From Verrucomicrobiaceae bacterium (GTDB taxonomy: Bacteria > Verrucomicrobiota > Verrucomicrobiia > Verrucomicrobiales > Akkermansiaceae): a stretch of DNA of 40,602 bases. Below the pieces are notes generated by a model, which was given only the letters and a program-made list of their open reading frames with translations, made no database searches and was not told the DNA's origin. Position 1 is the stretch's first letter. Each line of letters starts with the position of its first letter. Both the position numbers and the translations under genes were made by a program. The stretch covers positions 1 to 40,602 of the forward strand of contig JAIYDP010000092.1 of NCBI GenBank assembly GCA_027487435.1, in the 5' to 3' direction. Below, piece by piece: positions 19,217 to 30,323 of this stretch.

Positions 19217-22200
19217 ATGCAACATGTTGTCGTTTCTGAGTCCCTCAAGTTTTATTCATCAGCTGAGGTCTTTGGACTTCTAGTCGTCGTTGTTTTGTCC
19301 ATTTTTGTAGTTTTTCGCCTTTATCGGACACATTCTAGAGAAAAGCGGCTCGTGCTGGAACCTGATGGAGGAAAGCAGATGGATGCATTGCAATCGTCTC
19401 ATTCCGATGAGAGCGTGGCTTTTGCTTCATCGACAATGAATCCTGATCGGGATCTCGACCAGTCACTGGTTTCTCCGTTATCCCTGCCTTTAAATGTTTC
19501 TTCCATTTCTTCTGTGAGTCCTCATGCGCTACCGATCACTCCGAAAACCCCACAGGTGCTTTCGTTCTTGCACTCAACAAGCTTGTTAGCAGATCCAGTC
19601 CCCAGCAGTACAAAGCCTAAGAAGCGTAATATTCTGAGGATGGATGTTTTGCAAGATTTGAAGGTTGTCCGAAATTACAACGTACTCGAGAGCCTCTTCT
19701 CCTCTTATCCTCGCAGATTCGACGGACTGGAGTCGCTTCGCTGGGTGTGGGTAAATTTCAGTGAAGTCCTGTCGGCCCTTGCCTAATATTTTCAGACCTC
19801 TCGCACCGGACGGGTCATGCCTAACGCTGCCTCAAAAGCAGGATCCAGTACCACCAGCTCCTGTAGTAACCTCTGTGCTATCAGCGAACTTTGATGGAGC
19901 TGCCATTGCGCCGAAACCCGAGGGTCCGAGGGCAGATTTTTTGCGCGAGTCCCGTCCGCAGCCGCCAGCCCCGACGGCGCCAGCGCCTGAACTCGCTAGC
20001 TTCCCTCCCTTCTCGCCTTCAATTGCTCCTGTCGTTGAAGCACGCACCGCTCAGGAACCTGTCGTTTATGCTGGAAGCAAGCGCTCGACTGCGACGGAGG
20101 AGACGGAGTGTGCAAAAGGTCGCTTCCCTGCGAGGCCACAAGCTGCTGCTAGCACCGTTGGTGGATCGAGTGGAGGCGGCGTCGGCCTCTTGAACGCAGC
20201 CACCCCCTTCGGACCGCCGAACTTGTCTGAGCCTACTGCACTCGCGAACCCTTTAGAGGTCAAGTTGGCCCAGCATCTCACTGGCGAGAAAAAAGATGCC
20301 ATCAGCCCTGCAGCGATTCAGCCTCAAGTACATCTCTCTCAGCCAGCTGCAGTCGCCATGACGCCTCTTCCGACCCCATCATCTGTGAAGGCCGTGCTTC
20401 AAGCACATCAGACGCCGCAGCAAAAAGGAAAGTGGGTCTTTAGTATTCACCCCATGCCAGACATTGAACGCAAGGTGCGACACGTTTTCTCCGCTCTTAA
20501 TGCGCAAGGCTCCCGACTTGACAAGTGACAACAGGCCACGTGCACCAGAGGACATTATTCTTGCTCTGGTGATCTGCTGCATCATTGAACTGACCTCGGC
20601 AAGCTCGACGTAGATCGTTGGCAAGGGGCGTATGACGCAGCGCTCGTAACTCTTTACATTTTTTAACAGCAATAACTTTTGGCAGCAAGTCCAATCAGAC
20701 GAATCTCGCAACCGAATCGTCGCGCTCATCTCTGCTATTATTTCCAACGTCGCCGAGCGCGCCGCTGGCGACGGCCCGCCTCAGATCTCTTTTCTCGCGA
20801 CTCGGACATTGCTGCGATTGTATTTGCGCCTTCTTTCGCATGGCGTCCCTGCTGAATGTGTCCTGCAAGTCCGCTCCCGTTTGAAAGCTCGTCTGATCGG
20901 TCGTTCATGCTGCCAGGCAATGTCGGCGACATCCAATTACCCCATCGGCAGGGTTGGGCCATCATCGCAGCTGCCGCCAAATCACTTCCGCACGGCTCTC
21001 CGCTGTTTGTTGCAGCTTTGCTGGTCCATCAATGGAATGATGGGCACATTTGACTAACGTTACAGGAGCTAGGTGAGACCGCACTTGCAACATTTCCTGC
21101 AAATTTCGCGCGCTTGCTGGAGGTTGCTGCCCCTCACCTCTCGCGGCATGAGCGCGTAACAGGCGCTCAGGGGGGGATTTCCTGACGCTTCAGGCTGCGA
21201 TCGAGAAGTTTTTGAGGTCGCGCAGGGCTGTCACGAATTGGAAGGACTCCCTCGCTCGGCTCTGTCCCATCGCGTACTGCGCTCATCTTGGAGATGATGT
21301 CTTTTGTGCGGCTGTGAGAACATCACTAGGCGCGCGTCATGCTTCGTTCGAAAAGCTCCCGCAGAAATGGACGGATCACATTGTCAACGCACAGGAATGG
21401 ACGCGGAATACGGTCCAGCCCCACCGCCATTTGCCTGACCCCGCGCAGAAAAACGTCCTTGCAGCCTCTCGCGATCGCGCCATTGCCGTTTTTTCGCTTC
21501 TCGTCGGACCACCACCGCATCGCTGACTCTTCAGATCGACCTTGGCCGTGTAGAGGCGTCCTTCAACTTTGTTGTCAAGCACACAATACAAGTCTCCACG
21601 CTTGCAGTCCCATTGTTTGATGCCCCAGGAGGAGCCATTTTTGAGGCTCTTTGTCGCAGCTGTGGCCCACTTCTGCCCGGAGATCTTCTGCAGGCGAGTC
21701 GTTCCACGTCACTGCACATGCCTCCTCTGCGAGGCGACAGGCGCCGTTGTGGGCGCAAGCGTCGACGTTGTCGTGCGCTTCCCGCGTGTTCTCGAGCGCG
21801 ATGTGATGGCCCTGTTTTCTGGTGTGCATGTGCAGCACAGCGACGCCGTGCAGGGTCAAGTTGTCGTTAGGACGCTGCTGAGGTGTCCCCGCAACAAGCT
21901 TGGCGATCGTTCGGCGCTGCTGCTGCGATTGGACGAAAAAATCAGATCGCGCGTTCAGATTCAGAGGATGTCGTGCAGCGACCACCCCGCACAGTTTGAC
22001 CTCGACAAGAACTCTTTCGACGCAGTGAAATCATTCCTGGCTCATAACTTCTTCCGCCGGCTTGTCTCCGCGCGGAAGAAAGTCCTTCCAGCGCCTTTCG
22101 CAGAATTGTTGTTTGGCCACACGGCAAGCATCGACGGTCTCCGGGTGATCGAAGCCTTACTGGTTTTGTACATCGGCGAATTGATGGATCCGGGAACATG

Positions 22201-22580
22201 CGTGAGAGGAGAATATGCGCTAGTTGCTTTGCTGCGGGTACCCTGTCTCTTGCACCCACTCATACCTGTAGGTCAGCATTCTTCGAATTGCGAAAGACTG
22301 TGCGCCGCAGTTCAAGGAATTCCTTGCCAGGGAAGTTGCTCCGATGGTAGAAATACTAGGATCAACAAGACATGTTAGTGAAGGGACGGGAGTGCGGGGT
22401 GTCGAGGTGCTGAGGAGTTTGCTGAGGGAGTGGGACGCTGTCGTTCTTTACCGACGGGAGTCGAAGGCAGTTCAGGAGCGAAGGAGACTCGCCGACTCTC
22501 GTGGTGAAGAGGAGCCCGAAGACCTCAACGACAACGAAATTCACATCCCGCGTGTGATCGATCTGTTAAAAGCCGTGTGA
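19217..22580 (+). CDS. Large membrane-anchored protein of unknown function with helical C-terminal half
   Basis: Start ATG at 19217; the last exon ends near 22578 (VIDLLKAV). At least eight introns are needed (34 nt inside ERKAPDLTS, 32 nt before IDLGRVEASF, 44 nt before LGDRSALLL, and others), but not all boundaries are certain. Residues 18-40 form one membrane helix (FGLLVVVVLSIFVVFRLY), followed by a basic stop-transfer segment. A 300-residue Pro/Ala/Ser-rich linker follows, then an alpha-helical region of several hundred residues with many short Leu/Ala-rich helices (IILALVICCIIELTSAS, FNFVVKHTIQVSTLAVPLF, GLRVIEALLVLYIGEL, VEVLRSLLREWDAVVLY), reminiscent of HEAT/ARM-type or other solenoid proteins. 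I do not recognise the family. It could in principle be two genes, but no internal promoter-like gap is seen. Confidence 0.5.
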
Positions 22581-22616
22581 CCATTCGTACTGGGTACAAT
22601 TGACTGAGTCTGTCCC

Positions 22617-23759
22617 ATGTTGAAGAAGTTTCTGCAACAGTTGAGGGCTTCGGTGGCGCCGACTTCTATTGCAATCGGCAATTCTTCTGCAGACATCGAT
22701 TCTTCCTTTTCTGCGCTCATCGTTGCCCTGGCTGCTTCTCGTGGATACCTCCCTTGGTACTCGGCGCAGACGATGCCCGTTCTTTCTATTCCTCGCGCTG
22801 ACTTCGCTCTGCGAAGCGACGTGCAGAAGATTTTATCGAAGATTGAAGTGGGCCCAGAAGATCTCTTCTTTAGCAACGATGAGTCCGTTGAGAAGGCTCT
22901 GCCTGCCAGTGACTTGTTGCTGGTTGACCACAATCAACTCACTCCCGAGCTTGCGCTTCATTCCCACAACGTCAGAGTTATCATTGATCATCATGCTGAA
23001 ACAGGCATGTATCAACATCCGCTGACGTACAAGCGTATCGAACGAGTGGGGTCCACCTGCACACTCCTCGCAGAAACGCTGACGGACGAAATGCTCGCAG
23101 CCACAGCCCCGGACGTTCCATTTCTCCTCTCTGCGGCCATTTTGACAGACACAGACAACTTCAGCAGCGTTACGAAGAAGGCAACGCCTTTGGACGAAAA
23201 GCAATACGGCCGTCTCTTGGCGCTTCTAAAATCGTGCGGCCGCCCCTTTGAATCCTTTGGCATCACCTACGATGACATCCTCCACGCTCGAGCTGACGTC
23301 AGAGGCTGCACGACGGAGCAGAAGCTCCGGTCGGACCTCAAGGAGATTGCAGACCCCAGAGCTGGCGTCGCCGTCGTCCATTGCGCCGTCCGAGATTTCA
23401 TTTCCGACGACCCACACTTCGCTTCAAACATCGCCGCCTTTTGTCTCCAAAAGTCCTACCATTTTCTCGTCCTCATGTTCCCCTACAACGACGACGGCGC
23501 AGTGCGACGGGATGGCGCCTTCTTCGGCCCCCCCACTTTCGTCCAGCAGTTAAGTGAGTACATTTTTCAGAAGCCGGTTGAAGCTGCACCCATCAGCGGC
23601 TTGAACGCTGACATCACCGTCGGTCCCTCGCAGTGGGCGCTGCGTTGCTTCCAAATTCGAAACTTGGCCATTTCCCGCAAGCAAATGCAGCCGTGGCTGC
23701 TTGAATTCCTTCAGCTGCCGCACGTCAAGGCGCAGTTTGTTGGCGCTAGCTCCCTTTAA
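22617..23759 (+). CDS. DHH-family exopolyphosphatase/prune-like phosphohydrolase
   Basis: A single intronless frame of 380 residues, 36 bp after the previous gene. DHH superfamily motifs are in order: IGNSSADIDSSFSALI (motif I, with D-x-D metal ligands), LLLVDHNQLT (motif II), VIIDHHAETG (motif III, the DHH signature), and ILTDTDNFSSVTKKATPLD (motif IV). A DHHA2-type C-terminal domain follows from about residue 215. The closest families are yeast PPX1 and metazoan prune, which hydrolyse inorganic polyphosphate (PPX1) or short-chain polyphosphate and cyclic nucleotides (prune). The DHN in motif II differs from the second DHH or DHR of some family members. Metal-dependent and probably cytosolic. 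It is one of the few long intronless genes here, which could reflect intron loss. Confidence 0.9.
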   Translation: MLKKFLQQLRASVAPTSIAIGNSSADIDSSFSALIVALAASRGYLPWYSAQTMPVLSIPRADFALRSDVQKILSKIEVGPEDLFFSNDESVEKALPASDLLLVDHNQLTPELALHSHNVRVIIDHHAETGMYQHPLTYKRIERVGSTCTLLAETLTDEMLAATAPDVPFLLSAAILTDTDNFSSVTKKATPLDEKQYGRLLALLKSCGRPFESFGITYDDILHARADVRGCTTEQKLRSDLKEIADPRAGVAVVHCAVRDFISDDPHFASNIAAFCLQKSYHFLVLMFPYNDDGAVRRDGAFFGPPTFVQQLSEYIFQKPVEAAPISGLNADITVGPSQWALRCFQIRNLAISRKQMQPWLLEFLQLPHVKAQFVGASSL

Positions 23760-23874
23760 TAGATGTACAGCCCATCATTAATAAAAGCGTGATCCCCTTC
23801 GTCAAGGCGCTCAGAGACATTCGCCCCAACTGTCGTGTGCTTGTTTCAGCCAAAGGCAAATTCCAGAGGGCCCT

Positions 23875-24986
23875 CTACCGCTGCTCATCCACTGACTTGG
23901 TCGCGTACGTCAGCATCTTAACATACTGCGCAATGCGCGACGACGACATTGCAGCCTCCCAAACTTGCGCGCTGTAAGTCAGCCTTTCACGTCAGCACAC
24001 GCTTGGGTTCAGCGCAAGACCACTGGGACTCCGTCCATGCGCGAGGAAGCCCCTTGGGAATCCGCCGGACGATGTCACCGATCTCGGTGGCACAGGAGGC
24101 TTCATCCGGCGAAAAAACGACTGAGATCTCAACGGCCGCAACTGTCGCGTGAGGGGCGTCAAAGTTGGTTGCACCTCCTTTGAAAACGTTCTCCACCGTG
24201 CGATGGAGCACAGCTTGGGCGATCGGATCGTACGCTGTGCTGATGACATTGACCACTGGCGTCTGAGAATGGGCGCTGCAGACGGCACCAATGGGGGGGT
24301 ATGCGACGTCGTCGCCGGAGTCACGAGCGTCAGTAATGCAACGCTTCAGCATCACTGCCTTGGTAGGTCAAAACAAAATCAAGCAAAAGCAGGTGAGGAG
24401 GGAGGGTGGGCTACAGATCGGAGAAGCTTCAGCAGCGGGAGGTCCAATGCGTCGAGGGAGCAGACGACGAGAACGGAGGAGACGCAGAGGGCCCAGATCG
24501 CATATCGGAGGGACTGAGATAGCAGCGCAGACTCATGGGACGGAAAGTCGTTGAGATGCTGAGCCCGTGTGAGGCGCGCGGAGAGGACTTCGCTCGACAT
24601 GAACGGCTGGGACTGAGCGAGGCGAACGGCGGTCTACCTGATACTCCAAAACAACTCTACGGTCCGTTGTTATGCAGACTCCAACACCGAAATCGACCTT
24701 GAACGCGTCATATACGACACGCGGTGCTGTACGGCAGGATATTCGCCTGCCCATTTGGTCGCACAGCTGACGCCAGCTCTGGATGAAGCGAGATGAGAGA
24801 CGCAAGAAAAGTCTGCATTATCCTCAATTATTCCAAACTACAGGATTATGGCGATTAATGCAGCCTCACGTCACTGGCCTTTCGATTGGCAAACTCCATG
24901 TTCTCGCCAATCATCAGGAGGAGTCCTTCTACTGCTGGGGCCTTGACTTTATCCGCAAGCAGAGTTACTCTTGGTTGCGCCTGCAT
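23875..24986 (-). CDS. Unrecognised protein, possibly an RNase-PH-fold exosome subunit
   Basis: Built from about five exons, all boundaries approximate. Exon 1 starts at MQAQPRVTLLADKVK (24986); the joins DS-WRQLC, YQPFMSSE (31-nt intron) and LLRSAVMLKRC restore one frame. The last exon ends AQVWEAAMSSSRIAQYVKML at a TAG (23875). A middle part reads PSHESALLSQSLRYAI, CVSSVLVVCSLDALDLPLL, RCITDARDSG, YPPIGAVCSAH. The order (helix beginning near an S/R-x-E, strand with D, alanine/arginine helix before a short G- or P-rich turn, and a C-terminal A-rich helix) resembles RNase-PH-type exosome subunits such as RRP46, RRP41 or MTR3. The identity is weak, the N-terminal half shows no clear match, and no catalytic motif is visible. 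A tRNA deaminase subunit (TAD3) was also considered but lacks PCxxC. Confidence 0.35.
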
Positions 24987-25087
24987 TGTGATGCTAAACA
25001 CATGTTGCGACCTCATCCTTTTTCTTCTTTTCTCGTTTCATCTGACTCTATTTTCTATTTGTTACCTACGAAGGATATGTCGGTCTG

Positions 25088-27358
25088 ATGTCTTTGTGGC
25101 CTGTTTTTGCCGTCTTCGTCGCAATCCAATGGGCACTGCTGTCTGTGACATTTCGAGGGAAGTCAATTACATTCGATGAGGTTTGAGAACAGTAGACGAA
25201 ATCACTCACGGCCGAACAGGTCGCACACATTGGAGGAGGCTATTCTGCAGCCTTGTTTGGCGACTTCCGACTAAATCCTGAAAACGGAGTAATACCGCAA
25301 ACGTTAATGAGGATCCAATGCGCCTTTTACATTGCAGAATTGCGGGGTTTGGCCTCGCAGCGTTAGGCGAAAACCTCACCCACACGGATTTCAGCCACCC
25401 TGCTTGGCTTTATTCCAACTGCTGGGAGGTTGGACGGCAGCTGCTCTACCTCGTCGGCAACGTGTGCACTTGCGCCGGCTTTGATAATGCCCTCAGAACC
25501 ACTGGAACGTTGTTGCAGCTGCGCGCACTGCCGTTTCCCTCAGCGGGCCTTTGGTTCTTTTGTTATCGATCGTCGCTGCCCATCGTGCATTCGGAGACAT
25601 ATCCTCTCCCTCAGTCTTGATAACAGCCGCACTCGCTGCGACTTGTCCGACACTTCTCGCCAACGCCCCTCTGGTCACGTCGGACGCCTGGGCGGCCCTC
25701 GCGTTCTTTGCCGCCACAATCTCATTTCAGCGCGCGCTCGACTCGGTTGAAACGGAGGACCTTTTCAAATCCTGTGGGCACTTTGGCGTTGCGGGTGCCA
25801 TCGCCGGTCTTCTTGTCGCTTCAAAACACAGCGGCGTCCTCTTTGCGCTCATCGCCCCCCCCCTCCTCCTTCGCTCCGCGTCATTGTCGAAGTCGCGCTC
25901 TAAGTTTGCAATCAAAAGCATCTCCTTGTCAGGGCTGGCGGCAAGTTTGGCGTACGCGACCCTGTGGGGGTCCTTTCGCTTCCGCTACGACGCATTCGTC
26001 CATGGCGAGGGGGTGGAGTGGAGGAACACATTCGCAACGTCTGACAACTACTTAAAAGGCCCAGTTGGGGACTCCCTTCGATTCGCGCAAAAGTATCGCC
26101 TTCTGCCAGGTTTGCAACCCCCCCCCCCCTCTCTTGACCATGTCAGAGGCGTTCATTTACGGCTTTAACTACGCCGTTAAGTCCGCCATGAGCAGAAGCG
26201 CCTTTTTCTGGGGGCAGCACTCTGCTCACGGATGGAAGCTCTTTTTTCCGATATCTTTTCTTGTTAAGACCCCAACCTGTCTCCTCCTCCTCCTCCTTGT
26301 CGCGCTGTACAACATCCGCCGCAACTGGCATCGCCTTCCTGTGCCGCACCTAGCGTTTTTGTTTTGATGCCTCCAGTCGCATTCCCAATCAACTCTGTTT
26401 GCGGTTCTCGTGCTTTCATCAATATATTGGATCGTCGCCATCAAAACCCCTCTCAACATCGGCCACAGGCACATGCTGCCGACGTACCCCCCCTTGTATG
26501 TCCTCTCGGCTGGTGCCGCAGCGTTTGGAAATAATTTCCAAAAAGTTTCGACCTCTCATGCATTTAACAAACGAAGGGGCTCTCTTTTACCCTCGCCATC
26601 GGCGCAACCCTGGAGTCCTTGTGGCAATACCCCAACTTTCTCGCATTTTTTAGCGTTTTGTCCGGAGGGCCACAGAATGGCTACCGCTTGCTCGTCGACT
26701 CTTCGTTGGACTGGGGGCAGGTTTGAATTCCCGCGCAGCTCCTGTCTCATTTGAAAAAAGGATCTGCCTTTGATGGCCGAGTTTGAAAAGAATGCGTCGG
26801 AGCCCGTGTACTTGTCGTATTTTGGGATGGCTGACGTGAGGGCGTATGGAGTGAGCGCCATCATGTTGACGTCATCATCCTCCGGGATCAGCGCTGAAAT
26901 GCCGTTTGATTTTGTGGAGCATTTAAAGCCTGGATTCTTTGCAATTTCGGCCTCGATGCTTCAGGGGGTCTACAATAGCGTAGCGCCAGGACGAGTTCTT
27001 TACGTGCCTTTGCCTTCTAATGTCCCAAGTGGACGTCCTTCAACGAGGAGAGATTCCGCGCGCTTCGGCGCCAAGTCGACGAAGGGATGACGCTGGCGGC
27101 TGTAGATCAGAACAGGTATGGCCCTAGAGTCGTCTCACATCTGGAAGGTATGACGGATATCGGCTCGCAAGAATGTGTGCCTTCCTTCGCGAACGCGAGC
27201 CCGACTTCAGCTTTGGTCACTCCATCTTGGTTTATCATCTCGACGAAATCGCTTTGGAGAAATATTTGCATGGGCCCACTCCCCATGAAATGAAGCTAGG
27301 AGACCTGACATACGTTTCGGGATCTTTGTCCCCCTTGTCTGACGAGGATCTTCATTAG
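25088..27358 (+). CDS. GT39-like, bacterial-type lipid-linked-sugar glycosyltransferase (multi-pass membrane)
   Basis: The start is the ATG of MSLWPVFAVF (25088). At least seven short introns (39, 35, about 37, 36 nt and others) are needed. Spliced motifs: TFDEVAHIGGGYSA, the catalytic acidic DE of the first luminal loop, then GDFRLNPE, followed by membrane segments with LVTSDAWAALAFF, PEAFIYGFNYAV, FFPISFLVKTP, NIGHRHMLPTYP, GGPQNGYRLLVDSSLDWGQ and YFGMADVRAYG. These are landmarks of bacterial phospholipid-carrier-dependent GT39/PMT_2 proteins, more like those than like eukaryotic PMTs. About 11 membrane helices. It would transfer a sugar from a polyprenyl-phosphate donor in the ER or Golgi; acceptor unknown. 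The C-terminus (LREREPDFSFGHSILVYHL) is also typical. The C-run at 26118-26129 is the pyrimidine tract of an intron. Confidence 0.8.
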
Positions 27359-27419
27359 TACATTCGTCGTTGACAGGTTATTTAGTTTGTACTTTTAACG
27401 GTTCAAATCAAACCCGTTG

Positions 27420-29337
27420 ATGTCTTTCACTCTTCAAGAGGGTGAAGAGGCGTATGAGATTGATGATAACGTGAGTCGTGTAAGTCGCACAGGTCTTACG
27501 CGTCAAGGAGTCGAGGGGTTTGGGCAATTCTCAGTTTCATCCCGCCGCTGCTGCCGCACTGCCCTTGACGACCTCTTTTTCCACTTACGACGTTGGGAGC
27601 GAAGAGAAACCCCTCAGCGAAGAAGAAATCTTGAGCTATCATGCAGTCCGCACGTCAGAGAGCTCATACAGTCCTCATCAAAGACAAAGAGGTCTAGGCC
27701 CCAGGACAGAAAATGCAGCTTTCGACGCGCGCCTAGCAGAAAGACCTCTTGGTCCCAGCGATGACACTGCAATAGGGACTCCATCCGCTTCAGCCTCCCC
27801 TGCGTTTGACGACATTCAAGACTGCACGTCGTTCACAAGTATGATGTCCGCCCTCGGCCTCTCCGTGCCCCCAGCAGCCGAGCCCCCTCTCTCAGACCCT
27901 CCTCCCTTGCGTTCCGTCACGCGCCTCACGTCCTCATCCGCAATCGCATCGTCCAAAGACCCTCCGCAGCGAGACCCCACGCCTCCCCGTCGACGGAAGA
28001 ATTCTTCTCGTCGCCAAGCCGCAGTCCATCAGACGCGCACATCATTCGCAGAGCATTTGCGAAGCGCCGCCCCGTTCGACTCCTCCCCGTCGTCCCTCAG
28101 AGCCTTCGTCTTGTCGCGCGGCGCACAGCTCCTCAGCCTTGCCGCCAGCGACGCCGCTGTGGACCTCCTTTTACCCCCCCCCCTCTTGCTCGCAGATATT
28201 GACCACGGCGAAGCCATTGAAGTCGACGATGCCGCAGCTCTTGCACCACCACCCCTCGCTGGTTCCTTTACAAACATACCAGAAGCAGCTGGGCCTGTTG
28301 CTGAGCTCGCGTTTGCCCGCGGCCACCTCGTCGTTGAGTTCGTCGGGCCGCGCGTCATCGTCGCGGCGCCGCTGCTTGACCTCTCCCGTGTTCATCATCT
28401 TGACGTGGGCGACTCTTTCGACGAAGCCCTCGTCAGCTCCGTTCCTCTTCAAAGCGATGTCGATGCACCCCCCTCCCCCTCCGAGGCTTCTCCTCCCCTA
28501 GGCGCAATCGTCGCGACGTTTGGCACCCGCACGGTCACGTCACTACGCGCTTGGGTGGCTGAACGCGTGCCCTGCCATGGCGCATCGTTCCATTCGCTAC
28601 CCCCCCCCCTCGCTGCTGTCAGTGACCTTGCCGCATTTTGCAATGACGCCCTCTCACGTTGGCTTCTCGCCACAGCCCCGACTCAGCCGCCTCTTGCGCT
28701 GGATGGCTCTTTATCGCGCTCCTCAGGATCAAAACAAAAGCTCTCAAAATCAAAGAATCTCATCGACGGGGAGGCGGCAAGAGCGCGGGCGATGCGCGCG
28801 CTTGTGGACGCGCTGAGCTGCTGCAGGGGAGTGTTGGCTGGGCTGTCGCTTGTTCAAAGATATTTGAAATCGGGAATTGGAGCCTCAAGTTGTGACGTTT
28901 GGATCCCTTGCGCGTTGGCCAACAAGTCGGGCGAAGGCGTGCATTTGATGCCCATCACAGCGCTGCAAGCGACGTCTCTGAAGCCAAAGGATGGGGGCGC
29001 CATCAAACTGCCCATTCCAACGCAGGAGCTCCGCGGCCCCGACGCAGTGAAACAAATCCGGGAAGAGGTCTTAAAGGGGCGGCGCCTCGCTGTTGTCGGA
29101 GGTTGCGGCATTTGGACGGTCGCATTGGATTTGAAAGTTGCAGGAGCGGACGGCAATCAGCGCGGGTGCGCGATTGTTGCCCTCGCAGGAGCTAGTGACG
29201 GTAGCGCAATGGCGGAAACGTTGCAAGGGGTGGGGGAGTTGATGGGTGCCATTGCGGAGAGCGAGGAGTTTGCGATGAAGGTGGGGGAGGTGTGCAAAGA
29301 GGCGCTGCGGGTGATTGCGCAGAGGCAGAGCAGCTAG
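27420..29337 (+). CDS. 617-residue protein of unknown function, Ser/Pro-rich N-terminal half
   Basis: Two exons: ATG at 27420, a 64-nt intron with a strong GTGAGT donor, then one long exon to the TAG at 29335. Residues 1-230 are Ser/Pro/Arg-rich and probably disordered. From about 235 the sequence becomes ordered, with alternating hydrophobic strands (LVVEFVGPRVIVAAPLLDL, AIVATFGTRTVTSL) and helices. A C-terminal block of about 180 residues holds a helix (MRALVDALSCCRGVLAGL), the segment VWIPCALANKSGEGV, and LAVVGGCGIWTVALDL. I do not recognise the fold or family. Coding GC is high and two poly-C runs encode Leu-Pro-Pro-Pro. Confidence 0.6.
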
Positions 29338-29591
29338 TGTCGTTTGATTGCCAGTTCCATGTGGCGGTGATGTGTTGCTGATTTGATAATTCCTGTACTC
29401 TTACATATTCTTAAATCGCGGTCCTTCCTCAAATCCTCTTTCTGCGGCGTCAGACTCGCCACAAACGCCACTTGCACCCTCGGGCTTTTGGCTTTACGGC
29501 GCTAAAATTTGATTCGTGAGGGATCTGTGGTGTCAGTACAACTCCAAACGTGATGAAATGAGAATATTCTCACAGGCGGGCGCTACAAGTG

Positions 29592-30323
29592 TCAGTCAAA
29601 AACTTCGAGTGGGTCCCACCCTCCCGTGGCAAGCATCTTCTTCATCGTGGTCGCGACATACGAAGGTGCGGACCTCTCGTGACTCGGGGCTCCCAATGGG
29701 AGTCGACGTCTCTTGCCAGCCGCGGCCTGACACCATGATGATGCTTGTGGACCGGGAGCTGGACTCGGAGTCCTCATGATCCACGGGGCGGTTAACTTGG
29801 AACCCGCGCACATTTGCAAGGTCTTGAACCAGCCGCTTAATGCGGTCGACGCCGACATCTTGGCGTTGGCATTGAGGAAATTCTTCGTCCTGAGACGTTA
29901 CCGCAACGAAGACGCCAACAAACAGTTTGCGTCTCGGTCGAAACGCTTCGCGTTTCCCAGTCCATGGGGAAAACGCCACCATCGGTTTGCATTTGAGTAT
30001 CAATCGTGGACGATCTGAACGGATGGTGCAGAACATCATTGTCATCGTCGTCATCTCGCAAGGAGTGATCGACTTCCTATCGGAATGAGAAAAATAAGAT
30101 AATATTTTCATACACGGCCGGCAAACAGATCACTTGTCAGAGAAACTGGAGGAACATAACGCCGTTCGATGGGGGACGGTTGACGAGCACTGGGAGAACG
30201 CCTAGTGTGGTCCGTCCTGGCCCTCGAGGGAGCAACCACAGGTCGAAGTCGATCGTGTAGAGAAACGTTATGATCTCCTCGAACTGGAGTAGATGAAGTC
30301 GTCCTTCTCATCGATTGACTCAT
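29592..30323 (-). CDS. Disordered protein with repeated TQT/QTD-type motifs
   Basis: Four exons with introns of 37, 34 and 34 nt give a continuous 208-residue protein ending PLEVFD. Start taken as MSQSMRRTTSS (30323); further 5' exons are possible. The first 70 residues are basic and Ser/Pro-rich, the middle is acidic (LRDDDDDND), and the last third has one probable helix (VDRIKRLVQDLANVRG). Two similar elements, DTQMQTDGG and STETQTDEE, lie about 25 residues apart; the second is completed only by splicing. TQT is the core of dynein light chain LC8-binding sites, so this may be an LC8 partner, by inference. No known domain. Confidence 0.55.

Noticed and set aside
19217..22580. mRNA export factor GLE1, tempting because a Dbp5-like helicase is in the window
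   Set aside because: No GLE1 signature (such as CPY near the end), and the protein has an N-terminal membrane helix.
23875..24986. tRNA adenosine deaminase subunit TAD3
   Set aside because: A PPIGAV then AVL-like order suggested it, but the zinc His is Gln and no PCxxC motif follows.
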